Positions 26,948-40,338 are shown, counted from the stretch's first letter. The stretch: 60,971 bases of DNA from Cellulomonas pakistanensis (GCF_016862755.1 NZ_BONO01000027.1:1-60971); one strand, 5' to 3'. The notes: generated by a model from the sequence alone, not told the origin. Made by a program: numbers and translations.

Positions 26948-26996
26948 GCAGACTGTTCCGTCGGTCTGCGGTTCACGTGCGCGGCACGCGCGCACG
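26948..26996 (+). promoter_or_regulatory. rpmE leader with two hairpins
   Basis: GCAGAC-N10-GTCTGC (26948-26969) and CGTGCGCG-N5-CGCGCACG (26976-26996) are adjacent stems in the region just upstream of the rpmE ribosome site (GAGGAGA, 27014-27020). Such a structure could serve ribosomal-protein feedback; no proof here. Confidence 0.4.
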
Positions 26997-27026
26997 ACCC
27001 GGAGGCCCAACCCGAGGAGAACACCC

Positions 27027-27242
27027 GTGAAGAACGCCATCCACCCCGAGTACGTGGTGACCCAGGTGACCTGCACCTGCGGCAACACGTTCACCACGCG
27101 CTCCACCGAGACCTCCGGCGAGATCCGCGCCGACGTCTGCAGCGCCTGCCACCCGTTCTACACGGGCAAGCAGAAGATCCTCGACACCGGTGGCCGCGTG
27201 GCCCGGTTCGAGGCGCGCTACGGCAAGCGCCCGGCCAACTAG
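27027..27242 (+). CDS. rpmE: 50S ribosomal protein bL31 (zinc-type)
   Basis: 71-aa ribosomal protein. The zinc ligands are present: CTCG (C-x-C) in the N-terminal third and CSAC (C-x2-C) before [17 protein letters not shown], so this is the C+ primary form rather than the zinc-starvation paralogue. GTG start with GAGGAGA upstream. It has its own leader and a strong terminator, so it is probably transcribed alone although its position between rho and prfA is conserved. Confidence 0.96.
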   Translation: MKNAIHPEYVVTQVTCTCGNTFTTRSTETSGEIRADVCSACHPFYTGKQKILDTGGRVARFEARYGKRPAN

Positions 27243-27249
27243 CCGTCCT

Positions 27250-27296
27250 GACGCCGGTGCACGGCGGTCCCCAGCGGACCGTCGGGCACCGGCGTC
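27250..27296 (+). terminator. terminator of rpmE
   Basis: GACGCCGGTGC (27250-27260) pairs with GCACCGGCGTC (27286-27296), with an inner CGGTCC/GGACCG stem, 7 nt after the stop. Confidence 0.75.
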
Positions 27297-27394
27297 GTCG
27301 TATGTCCGGGCCGGGTCCACCGCCCCGGGCCCACCGCGACCGCCTCGTGCGAGAACCACGCCGCGGCGCCCTCGCCCCCAGGAGACCCCCCGCG

Positions 27395-28486
27395 ATGACC
27401 GACCCGTTCGCGGCCGCCCGCCCGCTGCTCGACGAGCACGCGGCGATCGAGCAGCAGCTCGCCGACCCCGCCGTGCACGCCGACCAGGCGCGCGCCCGCA
27501 CCCTCGGCCGCCGGTACGCCGAGCTCGGCCGGGTCGCCCAGGCGCACGGCGCGTGGCGCGCGGCGGCGGAGGACCTCGCGGACGCGCGCGAGCTCGCGGA
27601 GGCGGACGACGCGTTCGCGGCCGAGCTGCCGTCGCTGGCGGAGGCGGAGGAGCAGGCGGCCGAGAAGCTGCGCCGCGTGCTGGTCCCGCGCGACCCCGAC
27701 GACGCCCGCGACGTGATCCTCGAGATCAAGGCCGGCGAGGGCGGCGAGGAGTCGGCGCTGTTCGCCGGCGACCTGCTCCGGATGTACCTGCGGTACGCCG
27801 AGCGTCGCGGCTGGAGGGCCGAGACCCTCGAGTCCACCGAGTCCGATCTCGGCGGCTACAAGGACGTGCAGGTCGCCATCAAGGCGCGCGGCGCGGTCAC
27901 CGACCCGGCCGACGGCGTGTGGGCGAGCCTCAAGTACGAGGGCGGCGTGCACCGCGTGCAGCGGGTGCCCGTCACCGAGTCGCAGGGCCGGATCCACACC
28001 TCGGCCGCTGGCGTGCTGGTCTTCCCCGAGGTGGAGGACGAGGGCGAGGTCGAGGTCGACCCGAACGACCTGCGGATCGACGTGTACCGGTCGTCCGGCC
28101 CCGGCGGCCAGTCCGTGAACACGACCGACTCGGCCGTGCGGATCACCCACCTGCCGACCGGCATCGTCGTGTCGATGCAGAACGAGAAGTCGCAGCTGCA
28201 GAACCGCGAGCAGGCCATGCGCGTGCTCCGTGCCCGGCTGCTGGCCGCGCGCCAGGAGGAGGCCGCCGCGGCCGCGAGCGAGGCCCGCCGGTCCCAGGTG
28301 CGCACGGTCGACCGCTCCGAGCGGATCCGGACGTACAACTTCCCGGAGAACCGGATCGCCGACCACCGCACGGGCTACAAGGCGTACAACCTGGACGCGG
28401 TGCTGGACGGCGACCTCGGCCCGGTCGTGCAGTCGGCGGTCGACGCGGACGAGGCCGCCCGGCTCGCCGCCGCGGGGGAGCGGTGA
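27395..28486 (+). CDS. prfA: peptide chain release factor 1
   Basis: 363-aa RF1 releasing peptides at UAA/UAG. The catalytic GGQ is at residues 237-239 ([16 protein letters not shown]); the anticodon-like PxT motif reads PVT in [13 protein letters not shown]. The coiled-coil domain 1 fills residues 1-95 and is Ala/Glu-rich. ATG preceded by CAGGAGA at suitable distance. Stop overlaps prmC by 4 bp. Confidence 0.97.
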   Translation: MTDPFAAARPLLDEHAAIEQQLADPAVHADQARARTLGRRYAELGRVAQAHGAWRAAAEDLADARELAEADDAFAAELPSLAEAEEQAAEKLRRVLVPRDPDDARDVILEIKAGEGGEESALFAGDLLRMYLRYAERRGWRAETLESTESDLGGYKDVQVAIKARGAVTDPADGVWASLKYEGGVHRVQRVPVTESQGRIHTSAAGVLVFPEVEDEGEVEVDPNDLRIDVYRSSGPGGQSVNTTDSAVRITHLPTGIVVSMQNEKSQLQNREQAMRVLRARLLAARQEEAAAAASEARRSQVRTVDRSERIRTYNFPENRIADHRTGYKAYNLDAVLDGDLGPVVQSAVDADEAARLAAAGER

Positions 28487-29451
28487 CCGGCCCCGCCGCC
28501 CCCGTGGGCGCGGCGCCCACCATGCGCGCCCTCGTCGAGGCCGCCGCGCGCGTGCTCGCCGAGGCCGGCGTCGGCTCGCCCCGGCACGACGCGACCGCCC
28601 TCGCCGCGCACGCGCTGGGCCTGCCGCGGCTCGACCTCGTGCTCGCGCCACCGGTGCCGGACGGGTTCACGCAGGAGTACGCGAGCCTGGTCGACCGCCG
28701 CCGGCGCCGGGAGCCGCTGCAGCACATCGTCGGGTCGACCGTGTTCCGGTACCTGACCCTCGGCGTCGAGCCGGGCGTGTTCGTGCCCCGGCCCGAGACC
28801 GAGACGGTCGCGCAGGTCGGGATCGACGAGGCCGCGCGGATCGCCACCGAGGGCCGGTCGCCCGTCGTGGTCGACCTGTGCTGCGGCGCCGGCGGCATCG
28901 CGCTGTCGCTCGCGACCGAGGTCCCCGAGGCCCGCGTGGCCGCGGTCGACGCGTCGCCGGAGGCCGTCGCGCTGACCCGCGCCAACGGCGTGCGGGTGGG
29001 CGCCGGCGAGGTCCGCGTCGAGCTCGGCGACGTCCGCGACCCCGCGCTGCTCGCCGACCTGGACGGCACCGTCGACGTCCTGGTGTCGAACCCGCCGTAC
29101 ATCCCGCCCGACGCGGTGCCGGTCGACCCGGAGGTCCGGGACCACGACCCCGACCTCGCGCTGTACGGCGGCGGGGCGGACGGCCTGCAGGTGCCGCGCG
29201 CGGTCCTCGCCGCCGCCGCGCGCCTGCTGGTGCCCGGCGGGCTGCTGGTCATGGAGCACGCGGAGGTGCAGGACGCCGCCGCACGGGCCGCCGCGGACGC
29301 GACCGGCGCGTTCGAGGCCGTGGAGTCGCGCCCCGACCTCACCGGCCGGCCCCGGATGCTGGTGGCGCGCCGCCGCGCCGTGCCCGCCGTCGCCCTCGCG
29401 GGCGAGCCGCGGCCGGACGCCCAGCCGGGCGTGGGAGACTCGCAGCCGTGA
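28483..29451 (+). CDS. prmC: release factor glutamine methyltransferase
   Basis: 322-aa SAM-dependent methyltransferase that modifies the GGQ glutamine of release factors. N-terminal helical domain ([22 protein letters not shown] in part), SAM loop [16 protein letters not shown], acidic [11 protein letters not shown] and the catalytic N203-PPY in [11 protein letters not shown]. The GTG start overlaps the prfA stop (GTGA), matching enzyme and substrate expression. Ends with a short Ala/Pro-rich tail. Confidence 0.96.
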   Translation: MTGPAAPVGAAPTMRALVEAAARVLAEAGVGSPRHDATALAAHALGLPRLDLVLAPPVPDGFTQEYASLVDRRRRREPLQHIVGSTVFRYLTLGVEPGVFVPRPETETVAQVGIDEAARIATEGRSPVVVDLCCGAGGIALSLATEVPEARVAAVDASPEAVALTRANGVRVGAGEVRVELGDVRDPALLADLDGTVDVLVSNPPYIPPDAVPVDPEVRDHDPDLALYGGGADGLQVPRAVLAAAARLLVPGGLLVMEHAEVQDAAARAAADATGAFEAVESRPDLTGRPRMLVARRRAVPAVALAGEPRPDAQPGVGDSQP

Positions 29452-30107
29452 CTGCCGACGCCGTGCTGGACGCCACCGACCCCGCGACCTGGGGTCCCGC
29501 CCTCGACGCCGCCGTGCACACCGTCTCCCGCGGCGGGCTCGTCGTCCTGCCGACGGACACGGTGTACGGGATCGGCGCGGACGCGTTCACGCCCCCGGCG
29601 GTGAACGCGCTGCTCGCGGCCAAGGGCCGCGGCCGCCAGATGCCGCCGCCGGTGCTCATGCCCGACGTGCGCACGCTGGACGGCCTCGCCATGGGCGTGC
29701 CCGCCGCGGTGCGCGACCTGGCCGAGGCGTTCTGGCCGGGCGGCCTCACGGTCATCCTGGTCGCGCAGCCGTCGCTGGCCTGGGACCTGGGGGAGACCCA
29801 CGGCACGGTCGCCCTGCGCGTGCCGGACCACCCGGTCGCGCTCGCGCTGCTGCAGCGCACCGGCCCGATGGCCGTGTCGAGCGCGAACCGCACCGGCCGG
29901 CCGTCGGCCCTCGAGGTCGGCGAGGCCTACGAGCAGCTCGGCGACCGGGTCCAGACGTACCTGGACGGCGGCCGCACCCCGGGGCAGGTCGCCTCGACGA
30001 TCGTGGACGCCACCGGCGACGAGCTCCGCGTCGTCCGGCAGGGCGCCATCTCCCTGGAGCGCCTCCGCGAGGTCGCCCCCGTCGTGGCGGGTGACGCCGG
30101 CCGGTGA
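29448..30107 (+). CDS. tsaC: L-threonylcarbamoyladenylate synthase
   Basis: 219-aa YrdC/Sua5-domain enzyme making threonylcarbamoyl-AMP for the t6A37 tRNA modification. Family blocks: GGLVVLPTDTVYGIGADA, LLAAKGRGRQMPPPVLM, LAEAFWPGGLTVIL, VALRVPDHPVAL and MAVSSANRTGRPS. It lacks the extra C-terminal Sua5 domain, so it is the short TsaC form. GTG overlaps the prmC stop; its own stop overlaps the next gene by 4 bp. Confidence 0.94.
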   Translation: MTADAVLDATDPATWGPALDAAVHTVSRGGLVVLPTDTVYGIGADAFTPPAVNALLAAKGRGRQMPPPVLMPDVRTLDGLAMGVPAAVRDLAEAFWPGGLTVILVAQPSLAWDLGETHGTVALRVPDHPVALALLQRTGPMAVSSANRTGRPSALEVGEAYEQLGDRVQTYLDGGRTPGQVASTIVDATGDELRVVRQGAISLERLREVAPVVAGDAGR

Positions 30108-31426
30108 GGGCGTACCTCCTGCTCCTGCTGATCGCCGCGGCGGCGACCTACGTGCTGACGCCGCTGGCGCGCTGGTGCGCGCTCCGCTGGGGCGCCATCA
30201 CCGCGGTGCGGAGCAGGGACGTGCACTCCATCCCGACGCCCCGGCTGGGCGGGCTCGCCATGTGGGCGGGGATCATGGTCGGCCTCGTCATGGCCAGCCA
30301 GCTGCCGTTCCTCGCCGAGGTCTTCGACCGGCCGGAGCCGCTCATCGGCATCGCCGCCGCGGCCACGATCGTGTGCGCGCTCGGCGTCGCCGACGACATC
30401 TGGGACCTCGACTGGATGACCAAGCTGGTCGGCCAGGTGCTCGCGGCGTTCGTCATGGCGTCGATGGGCGTGCAGCTCTACCAGCTGCCGATCGACGGCG
30501 TGATCGTGGGCTCGGACCGCATCTGGCTGGGGCTGACGGTGCTCGTCGTCGTGGTCGCGATGAACGCGGTGAACTTCGTCGACGGCCTGGACGGGCTCGC
30601 GGCGGGGCTGGTCGCGATCGGCGGCGCGGGGTTCTTCCTCTACTCGTACCAGCTGACCCGCGAGGCCAGCCCGGGCGACTTCTCCAACCTCGCGACGCTC
30701 GTGGTCGCGCTGCTGGTGGGCGCCTGCCTCGGCTTCCTGCCGCACAACTTCAACCCGGCGCGCATCTTCATGGGCGACTCGGGCTCGATGCTCATCGGCC
30801 TGGTGATCGCCGCCGCGGGCATCCAGGTGACCGGGCAGATCGATCCGGCGGTCGTGAACACCCGGGAGTCGTTCCCCGCGTTCCTGCCGATCCTGCTGCC
30901 GCTCGCCGTGCTGCTGCTGCCGCTGCTCGACATGGGGCTGGCCGTCATCCGCCGGGTGGGGTCGGGGAAGTCGCCGTTCCACCCGGACCGGATGCACCTG
31001 CACCACCGGATGCTCGCGCTGGGCCACTCGCACCGGCGCGCGGTGATCATCCTGTACGTGTGGACGTTCGTGTTCACCGGCGCCGCGACCGCCCTCGTGT
31101 GGTTCTCGACGACGGCCGTGCTGATCGGGCTGGCGGTCGGCGTCCTCGCCGCGCTGGCCCTGACCCTCGGCCCGCTGCGCGGCCGCACGACCGCGGGCGG
31201 CTCCGCGCCCGGCGGGGGGCCGGTGGTCCCGCCCGCCGGCCCTGCCGCGTCGGCCGGGCACGCGGCACCGTCCGCGCCCGCGCGGCACGCCGCCGACGCG
31301 CACCGCCAGGCGTGGCACGCCGCGGCCGGCCCGGCGCCCGCGGCCGGCCCCGCGCCCGCCGCCGCCCCGCACCCCCTGACCCGCCTGACCGACCTGCACG
31401 ACGCCGACCCGAGGACGGACCGATGA
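30104..31426 (+). CDS. wecA: undecaprenyl/decaprenyl-phosphate GlcNAc-1-phosphate transferase (WecA/TagO family)
   Basis: 440-aa polytopic transferase starting lipid-linked cell-wall polymer synthesis. About eleven helices; catalytic DDxxD in GVADDIWDLDW, NFVDGLDGLAAG with the metal-binding Asp, and the UDP-sugar histidine loop PDRMHLHHRML. The last 85 residues are a cytoplasmic Ala/Pro/His-rich tail not needed for the fold. Matches rfe of the mycobacterial order. GTG overlaps tsaC, and its stop overlaps the atpI-like gene (ATGA). Confidence 0.92.
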   Translation: MRAYLLLLLIAAAATYVLTPLARWCALRWGAITAVRSRDVHSIPTPRLGGLAMWAGIMVGLVMASQLPFLAEVFDRPEPLIGIAAAATIVCALGVADDIWDLDWMTKLVGQVLAAFVMASMGVQLYQLPIDGVIVGSDRIWLGLTVLVVVVAMNAVNFVDGLDGLAAGLVAIGGAGFFLYSYQLTREASPGDFSNLATLVVALLVGACLGFLPHNFNPARIFMGDSGSMLIGLVIAAAGIQVTGQIDPAVVNTRESFPAFLPILLPLAVLLLPLLDMGLAVIRRVGSGKSPFHPDRMHLHHRMLALGHSHRRAVIILYVWTFVFTGAATALVWFSTTAVLIGLAVGVLAALALTLGPLRGRTTAGGSAPGGGPVVPPAGPAASAGHAAPSAPARHAADAHRQAWHAAAGPAPAAGPAPAAAPHPLTRLTDLHDADPRTDR

Positions 31427-31929
31427 CCGACCCCACCCCCGAGCCGACCCCCCGCGCGGGTGACAACGCCGAGACGTCGGCGGTGTTCCGCCGCGCCCTG
31501 CGCGATATGACCTGGTTCGTCGTGGGCGTGACCGTCGTCGGCGTGGCCGTCGGCTGGCTGGTGGCCGGCCTCCCCGGGGTGTGGGGCGCGCTGATCGGCG
31601 CGGGCATCGCGCTGCTGTTCTCGGGGGCCACGACCCTGTCGATGCTCAAGACCGACGGCACCGCCCCGGGCCGCATGATGGCGGTGATCATGGGGGCCTG
31701 GCTGGGCAAGGTGCTCGTCGTGATCGTGCTGCTCGCGGTGCTGCGCGGCATGGACTTCTACGACCGGTACGTGCTCGCGGCGGTGGTCGCGGTGGCGGTG
31801 ATCGGGTCCGCGCTGCTGGACTACCGCGCGGTGTCCCGGGGCAGGGTGCCGTACATCCAGCCGTCCGGAACCGGGTCGAAGGTCCCGAATGGGGACGACC
31901 CGGACGGACCTGCTCCGTCCGTAGGTTAG
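31423..31929 (+). CDS. atpI: AtpI-like ATP synthase accessory membrane protein
   Basis: 168-aa membrane protein with four hydrophobic segments (residues about 28-50, 54-75, 85-105 and 113-130), a polar Pro/Thr-rich N-terminus and a Gly/Asp/Pro-rich tail. It sits directly before atpB, where actinobacteria carry an AtpI/Rv1303-type gene; AtpI proteins assist c-ring or Mg2+ handling in Fo assembly. The sequence itself is poorly conserved, so the name rests largely on topology and position. Confidence 0.75.
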   Translation: MTDPTPEPTPRAGDNAETSAVFRRALRDMTWFVVGVTVVGVAVGWLVAGLPGVWGALIGAGIALLFSGATTLSMLKTDGTAPGRMMAVIMGAWLGKVLVVIVLLAVLRGMDFYDRYVLAAVVAVAVIGSALLDYRAVSRGRVPYIQPSGTGSKVPNGDDPDGPAPSVG

Positions 31930-31939
31930 GCTTCCTGCC
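31921..31939 (+). promoter_or_regulatory. possible promoter and DtxR-like half-site before atpB
   Basis: GTAGGTTAGGCTTCCTGCC matches the left part of the IdeR consensus (TAGGTTAGGCT, 11 contiguous positions) but not the right. TAGGTT or TAGGCT within it also fits a -10 box for an atpB-proximal transcript. It overlaps the stop codon of the upstream gene, so chance similarity is possible. Confidence 0.3.
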
Positions 31940-32014
31940 GAACCACCCACGACGGCCGGGTCCCGGCGCGGTGACCCGTACCTATCGGGACCGCCGCCGG
32001 TGCCTTCGACCCAC

Positions 32015-32028
32015 AGGAGACTGCTCTG
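32015..32028 (+). promoter_or_regulatory. ribosome site that points to a CTG start for atpB
   Basis: AGGAGA (32015-32020) lies 5 nt before an in-frame CTG (32026) but 26 nt before the first ATG (32047), which has no ribosome site of its own. Starting at CTG would add the seven residues (M)SSLATI. Confidence 0.45.
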
Positions 32029-32046
32029 TCCAGCCTTGCGACGATC

Positions 32047-32838
32047 ATGCCGCTCGCTGCCGAAGGCGAGGGGTTCCACCAGCCGTCGATCGCCGAGTTC
32101 TTCCCTCCCGCCATCTGGTTCGAGGGGACGATCTTCGAGATCAACCGCATCCAGGTCGTGCGCTTCGTCGCCGTCGCGGTGCTGCTGACCCTGATGGTGA
32201 TCGCGGCCCGCCGCGCGCGGCTGGTGCCGCGCCGCGGGCAGAACATCGCCGAGATCCTGCTCGACTTCGTGCGGATCAACGTCGCCGAGGACATCATCGG
32301 CAAGGAGAAGGCGCACAAGTACGTCGCCTTCCTGACGACGGTGTTCTTCGCGGTCCTCGCGTTCAACATCACGGGCGTGATCCCGTTCCTCAACATCGCC
32401 GGGACGTCGCTGATCGGCCTGCCGATCATGCTCGCGCTGTGGGTCTACGTGATGTACCTGTCCGCCGGCATCAAGGCCCACGGCGTGGGCGGGTTCCTCA
32501 AGAGCTCGCTGTTCCCGCCGGGCGTGCCGTGGATCCTCTACATCCTGCTGACCCCGGTCGAGTTCCTGCAGGTCTTCGTGATGCGGCCCGCCACGCTGGC
32601 GATCCGGCTCATGGCCAACATGGTCGCCGGCCACCTCATGCTGGTGCTCTGCTTCGCGGCCACGCAGTTCCTGCTGATCGACTCCGGCAACGGTGCGCTC
32701 ATCCCGTTCGGCGCGCTCACGCTCGTCGGCGGCTTCGCGATCACCCTGTTCGAGGTGTTCGTCGCGGCGCTGCAGGCCTACATCTTCGTCGTCCTGACGG
32801 CCGTCTACCTCAGCCAGTCGGTCGAGGACGAGCACTGA
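32047..32838 (+). CDS. atpB: F1Fo ATP synthase subunit a
   Basis: 263 aa from the ATG. Five to six helices; the essential arginine of the proton channel is in the block FVMRPATLAIRLMANMVAGHLML, and NITGVIPFLNIAGTS and FEVFVAALQAYIFVVLTAVYL are typical. Works with the c-ring at 32935. The ribosome site suggests true initiation at CTG 32026, adding seven residues; the ATG is given as the conservative start. First gene of atpBEFHAGDC. Confidence 0.95.
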   Translation: MPLAAEGEGFHQPSIAEFFPPAIWFEGTIFEINRIQVVRFVAVAVLLTLMVIAARRARLVPRRGQNIAEILLDFVRINVAEDIIGKEKAHKYVAFLTTVFFAVLAFNITGVIPFLNIAGTSLIGLPIMLALWVYVMYLSAGIKAHGVGGFLKSSLFPPGVPWILYILLTPVEFLQVFVMRPATLAIRLMANMVAGHLMLVLCFAATQFLLIDSGNGALIPFGALTLVGGFAITLFEVFVAALQAYIFVVLTAVYLSQSVEDEH

Positions 32839-33769
<931 letters not shown>

Positions 33770-33770
<1 letters not shown>

Positions 33771-34582
33771 TGCGAGGGACGAGCCGGGCGTCGCTGGCCG
33801 CCGCGGAGGGCCGGTTCGAGCCGGTGCTGCGCGCGGCCGGCGTCGAGGGGCTGCTGCTCGGCGAGCAGCTGTTCGCGCTGGTCGACGCGCTGGACTCGTC
33901 CGGCTCGCTGCGGCGCACCCTCACCGACCCGTCGGCCGACGGCGAGGCCAAGGCCGCGCTGGTGGCCCGCCTGCTGTCCGGCGCCGACCCCCGCGTGGCC
34001 GAGGCCGCGCAGGGGCTGGTGCGGGCGCGGTGGTCCGAGGAGGGCGACCTCGCCGACGCCGCCGAGCACCTGGCCTTCTCGGCCGTGCTCGCGTCGGCCG
34101 AGGCCGACGGCACGATCGAGCAGGTCCAGACCGAGCTGTTCCGGCTCGGCCGGGCGCTCGTCGGCCAGCGCGAGGTGCGCCGCCGCCTGTACGACGACAC
34201 GCTGCACGCCCAGGTGCGCGGCGAGCTCGTCGACAAGCTGACCGCCGGCACCGGCGCGCCCGTCACCCGGGTGCTCGCGCGCCGGGCGGCCGTGGCGCCC
34301 CGCGGCCGCCGGTACGTCGCGACCCTCGGGCTGCTCGGCGACCTGGTCGCCGAGCGCCGGAGCCGCACGGTCGCCACGGTGACCTCCGCGGCCGACCTGG
34401 GCCCGGCCCAGCGGGCGCGGCTCGCCGACATCCTCGGCCGGGCCTACGGGCGCGCGATCCAGGTGCAGGTCCTCGTGGACCCGCACGTCCTGGGCGGCCT
34501 GCGCGTGCAGGTCGGCCCCGAGGTGATCGACGCGACCGTGCTGGCACGGCTGGCGGACGCCCGACGACGACTTGCCAGCTGA
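33770..34582 (+). CDS. atpH: F1Fo ATP synthase subunit delta
   Basis: 270-aa peripheral-stalk subunit joining b to F1. It is longer than the 180-residue enterobacterial form, as in other Actinobacteria. The conserved C-terminal part is [22 protein letters not shown] and [24 protein letters not shown] is inside the atpF stop (TGATG). Confidence 0.93.
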
Positions 34583-34658
34583 CGGGCCCGACGGCCCGAC
34601 CCCGATCACCCATGTGGGAGCGCACGCCGCGGGCGTGCTGCACGACAGGAGAGATGCC

Positions 34659-36287
34659 ATGAGCGAGCTGCAGATCCGGCCGGAGGACATCCGCGCCGCG
34701 CTGGACAGCTTCGTCACGACGTACGAGCCCACCGGCGCCGCCGCCGAGGAGGTCGGGCGGGTCACCCTGGCCGGCGACGGGATCGCCCGGGTCGAGGGCC
34801 TGCCGGGCGCGATGGCCAACGAGCTGCTCCGCTTCGAGGACGGCACGCTGGGCCTCGCCCTGAACCTCGACGTCCGCGAGATCGGCGTCATCGTCCTCGG
34901 CGAGTTCACCGGCATCGAGGAGGGCCAGGAGGTCCGCCGCACGGGCGAGGTCCTGTCCGTCCCCGTGGGTGACGCCTTCCTCGGCCGCGTGGTCGACCCG
35001 CTGGGTCAGCCGATCGACGGCCTCGGCGAGATCGTCTCCGAGGGCCGCCGCGCTCTCGAGCTCCAGGCCCCGGGCGTCATGGCCCGCAAGTCGGTGCACG
35101 AGCCGCTGCAGACCGGCATCAAGGCGATCGACTCGATGATCCCGATCGGTCGCGGCCAGCGGCAGCTCGTCATCGGCGACCGCCAGACCGGCAAGACGGC
35201 CATCGCGATCGACACGATCCTCAACCAGAAGGCCAACTGGGAGACGGGCGACCCGGAGCAGCAGGTCCGCTGCATCTACGTCGCCATCGGCCAGAAGGGC
35301 TCCACGATCGCGGCCGTGCGCGGTGCGCTCGAGGAGGCCGGCGCCCTGGAGTACACGACGATCGTCGCCGCCCCGGCGTCCGACCCGGCCGGCTTCAAGT
35401 ACCTGGCGCCCTACACCGGCTCGGCCATCGGCCAGCACTGGATGTACGGCGGCAAGCACGTCCTCATCGTGTTCGACGACCTGTCGAAGCAGGCCGAGGC
35501 GTACCGCGCCGTGTCCCTGCTGCTGCGCCGCCCGCCGGGCCGCGAGGCGTACCCGGGCGACGTGTTCTACCTGCACTCCCGCCTGCTGGAGCGTTGCGCG
35601 AAGCTGTCCGACGAGCTCGGCGGCGGCTCGATGACCGGCCTGCCGTTCATCGAGACCAAGGCCAACGACGTCTCGGCGTACATCCCGACCAACGTCATCT
35701 CCATCACGGACGGCCAGATCTTCCTGCAGTCCGACCTGTTCAACGCGGACCAGCGCCCCGCCGTCGACGTCGGCATCTCGGTGTCCCGCGTCGGTGGTGC
35801 CGCGCAGGTCAAGGCGATGAAGCAGGTCTCCGGCACGCTGAAGCTCGACCTCGCGCAGTACCGGTCGCTCGAGGCGTTCGCGATGTTCGCGTCCGACCTC
35901 GACGCCGCGTCCCGCGCGCAGCTGACCCGTGGCGCCCGCCTGATGGAGCTGCTGAAGCAGCCCCAGTACTCGCCGTTCCCGGTCGAGGAGCAGGTCGCGT
36001 CCATCTGGGCCGGCACCAAGGGCAAGCTGGACGACGTGCCGGTGGAGGACGTCCGCCGGTTCGAGTCCGAGCTGCTGGACCACCTGCGCCGCAACACGGA
36101 CGTGCTCAGCACGATCGCGTCGACGGGCAAGCTCGGCGACGACCTGGAGGCCAAGCTGGCGTCCGCCGTCGACGACTTCCGTCGCGGGTTCCTCAAGGCC
36201 GACGGCACCGCGCTCGTCGGCGGCGAGCAGCCCGAGTCCGAGACGCCGGTCGAGCAGGAGCAGATCGTCCGGCAGAAGAAGGCCTGA
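34659..36287 (+). CDS. atpA: F1Fo ATP synthase subunit alpha
   Basis: 542-aa non-catalytic nucleotide-binding subunit. Beta-barrel N-terminus, Walker A GDRQTGK179TAI, Walker B region [17 protein letters not shown] and the C-terminal bundle with a Glu/Gln-rich extension. ATG with AGGAGA at 6 nt. Lies 76 nt after atpH and 3 nt before atpG. Confidence 0.98.
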   Translation: MSELQIRPEDIRAALDSFVTTYEPTGAAAEEVGRVTLAGDGIARVEGLPGAMANELLRFEDGTLGLALNLDVREIGVIVLGEFTGIEEGQEVRRTGEVLSVPVGDAFLGRVVDPLGQPIDGLGEIVSEGRRALELQAPGVMARKSVHEPLQTGIKAIDSMIPIGRGQRQLVIGDRQTGKTAIAIDTILNQKANWETGDPEQQVRCIYVAIGQKGSTIAAVRGALEEAGALEYTTIVAAPASDPAGFKYLAPYTGSAIGQHWMYGGKHVLIVFDDLSKQAEAYRAVSLLLRRPPGREAYPGDVFYLHSRLLERCAKLSDELGGGSMTGLPFIETKANDVSAYIPTNVISITDGQIFLQSDLFNADQRPAVDVGISVSRVGGAAQVKAMKQVSGTLKLDLAQYRSLEAFAMFASDLDAASRAQLTRGARLMELLKQPQYSPFPVEEQVASIWAGTKGKLDDVPVEDVRRFESELLDHLRRNTDVLSTIASTGKLGDDLEAKLASAVDDFRRGFLKADGTALVGGEQPESETPVEQEQIVRQKKA

Positions 36288-36290
36288 CGC

Positions 36291-38733
<2,443 letters not shown>

Positions 38734-38792
38734 CCTGACGCCGTCGCTCCACCCGCCCCTTGATCCACCCCCTTCCAGGAGGTTCTCGTCCC

Positions 38793-39074
38793 ATGGCCCA
38801 GCTCGAGGTCGACCTCGTCGACACCGACGGCACCATCTGGTCCGGTGAGGCGCGTCAGGTGAGCGCCCCTGCATCGGACGGCGAGATCGGCATCCTGGCC
38901 GGGCACACCCCGGTCCTCTCCGTGCTGCGGCGCGGAGAGGTCCGGGTGATCGAGGCCGGCGGTTCCGTGCACCGGTGGTCCGTCGAGGGGGGCTTCCTCT
39001 CCGTCGACGGCGACCAGGTGACCGTCGTCGTCGACGCGGCCGAGGCGGTGGCCTCCGGCACGTCCGGCCGCTGA
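38793..39074 (+). CDS. atpC: F1Fo ATP synthase subunit epsilon (short form)
   Basis: 93-aa protein consisting of the beta-sandwich domain only (LEVDLVDTDGTIWSGEARQVSAPASDGEIGILAGHTPVL in parts). The C-terminal two-helix domain that inhibits ATP hydrolysis in longer forms is absent, as is common in this clade. ATG with AGGAGG 8 nt upstream; a TTG upstream would add a non-conserved stretch. Confidence 0.93.
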   Translation: MAQLEVDLVDTDGTIWSGEARQVSAPASDGEIGILAGHTPVLSVLRRGEVRVIEAGGSVHRWSVEGGFLSVDGDQVTVVVDAAEAVASGTSGR

Positions 39075-39091
39075 CGCCGGCGTAGGCGGCC

Positions 39092-39514
39092 ATGACCGGG
39101 CACCAGATCGCGTTCCTCGCGCTGCTGCTCGTCGTGGCCGCGCTGGTGGTGCTGGGCCTCGGGCTGTCCCGGTGGAGCAGCCTCACCCGGCGGGTGGGGT
39201 CGTTCCGCTGCGCGCTGCGGGTCCGGGGCCGCCTCACGCGCGGCATCGCGCACTACGGCGCCCGCCACCTCTACTGGTGGCGGCTGCGCTCGCTCGCCCC
39301 GCGGCCCGAGCAGGTCTGGCCGCGCCGCGGCATGGAGGTCCTCGACCGCACCGCGCTCGACGCGTCGGTCGCCGGCGGCCCGTACCTGGTCCGCTGCCGG
39401 GTCCCCGGCGCGGGCGGCGACGAGGAGCTCGAGCTCGTCATGACGCCCGAGGCGTACGCCGGGCTGACGTCCTGGCTGGAGGCCGCCCCGCCGGTGGCGC
39501 ACCACGTCATCTGA
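39092..39514 (+). CDS. DUF2550 family membrane-anchored protein
   Basis: 140-aa protein with one N-terminal membrane helix ([20 protein letters not shown]) and a conserved domain [19 protein letters not shown] then [14 protein letters not shown]. Matches the DUF2550 (Rv1312-type) protein that follows atpC in Actinobacteria. Function unknown; the domain resembles a small PH-like beta fold facing the cytoplasm. Confidence 0.85.
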   Translation: MTGHQIAFLALLLVVAALVVLGLGLSRWSSLTRRVGSFRCALRVRGRLTRGIAHYGARHLYWWRLRSLAPRPEQVWPRRGMEVLDRTALDASVAGGPYLVRCRVPGAGGDEELELVMTPEAYAGLTSWLEAAPPVAHHVI

Positions 39515-39533
39515 CCCCGGAGGTCCCTGTTCG

Positions 39534-40229
39534 ATGCGCCTGCTCGTCGCGCGCTGCTCGGCCCGGTACAGCGGCCGGCTCAACGCCCACCTGCCCCTGG
39601 CGACCCGGCTCGTCGTGGTCAAGGCCGACGGCTCGGTGCTGCTGCACTCCGACGGCGGCTCGTACAAGCCGCTGAACTGGATGAGCCCGCCGTGCACGCT
39701 GCGCACGGACGCCGCTGCCGGCGAGGCCCTCGAGCGCGGCGTGCAGCAGGTGTGGACCGTCCAGCACACCAAGAGCGACGACCGGCTCGTCATCGAGGTG
39801 CACGACGTGCTGCACGACTCCGACCACGACCTGGGCGTCGACCCGGGCCTGGTCAAGGACGGCGTCGAGGCGCACCTGCAGGAGCTCATGGCCGCGCAGA
39901 TCGACGTGCTCGGCGCGGGCCACACGCTCGTGCGCCGCGAGTACCCGACCGCGATCGGGCCGGTCGACATCCTCGCCAAGGACGCCGCCGGCGCCACGGT
40001 GGCGATCGAGATCAAGCGCCGCGGCGACATCGACGGCGTCGAGCAGCTGACCCGGTACCTGGAGCTGCTGAACCGCGACCCGCTGCTCGCGCCCGTGCGG
40101 GGCGTGTTCGCGGCGCAGGAGATCAAACCGCAGGCGCGCGTGCTGGCGACCGACCGGGGCATCGCGTGCCTGGTGCTGGACTACGACGCCATGCGCGGCG
40201 TCGACGACGTCGACTCGCGCCTGTTCTGA
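39534..40229 (+). CDS. nucS: mismatch-specific endonuclease NucS (EndoMS)
   Basis: 231-aa nuclease of the non-canonical mismatch repair system of Actinobacteria and archaea, which have no MutS/MutL. N-terminal binding domain ([20 protein letters not shown], then [12 protein letters not shown]) and C-terminal RecB-like nuclease domain with [38 protein letters not shown] (the D..ExK catalytic set). Ends DVDSRLF; such C-terminal tails contact the sliding clamp in this family. GGAGG lies about 10 nt before the ATG. Confidence 0.96.
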   Translation: MRLLVARCSARYSGRLNAHLPLATRLVVVKADGSVLLHSDGGSYKPLNWMSPPCTLRTDAAAGEALERGVQQVWTVQHTKSDDRLVIEVHDVLHDSDHDLGVDPGLVKDGVEAHLQELMAAQIDVLGAGHTLVRREYPTAIGPVDILAKDAAGATVAIEIKRRGDIDGVEQLTRYLELLNRDPLLAPVRGVFAAQEIKPQARVLATDRGIACLVLDYDAMRGVDDVDSRLF

Positions 40230-40338
40230 CCCGACGGCGCGCCGCCCGGGATACGGCGGGAGCGCCCCGCCCGGCACGGAGGTGCGCGTCCGGCACGCCG
40301 CTCCGCCCGGCGCCACCCACGGGGGCCCGCGGCTGCGC

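Noticed and set aside
38760..38792. TTG upstream of atpC as start
   Set aside because: The ATG at 38793 has a perfect AGGAGG and begins at the conserved N-terminus.
40230..40338. Terminator after nucS
   Set aside because: Only short 5-bp GC stems could be paired; not enough to call.
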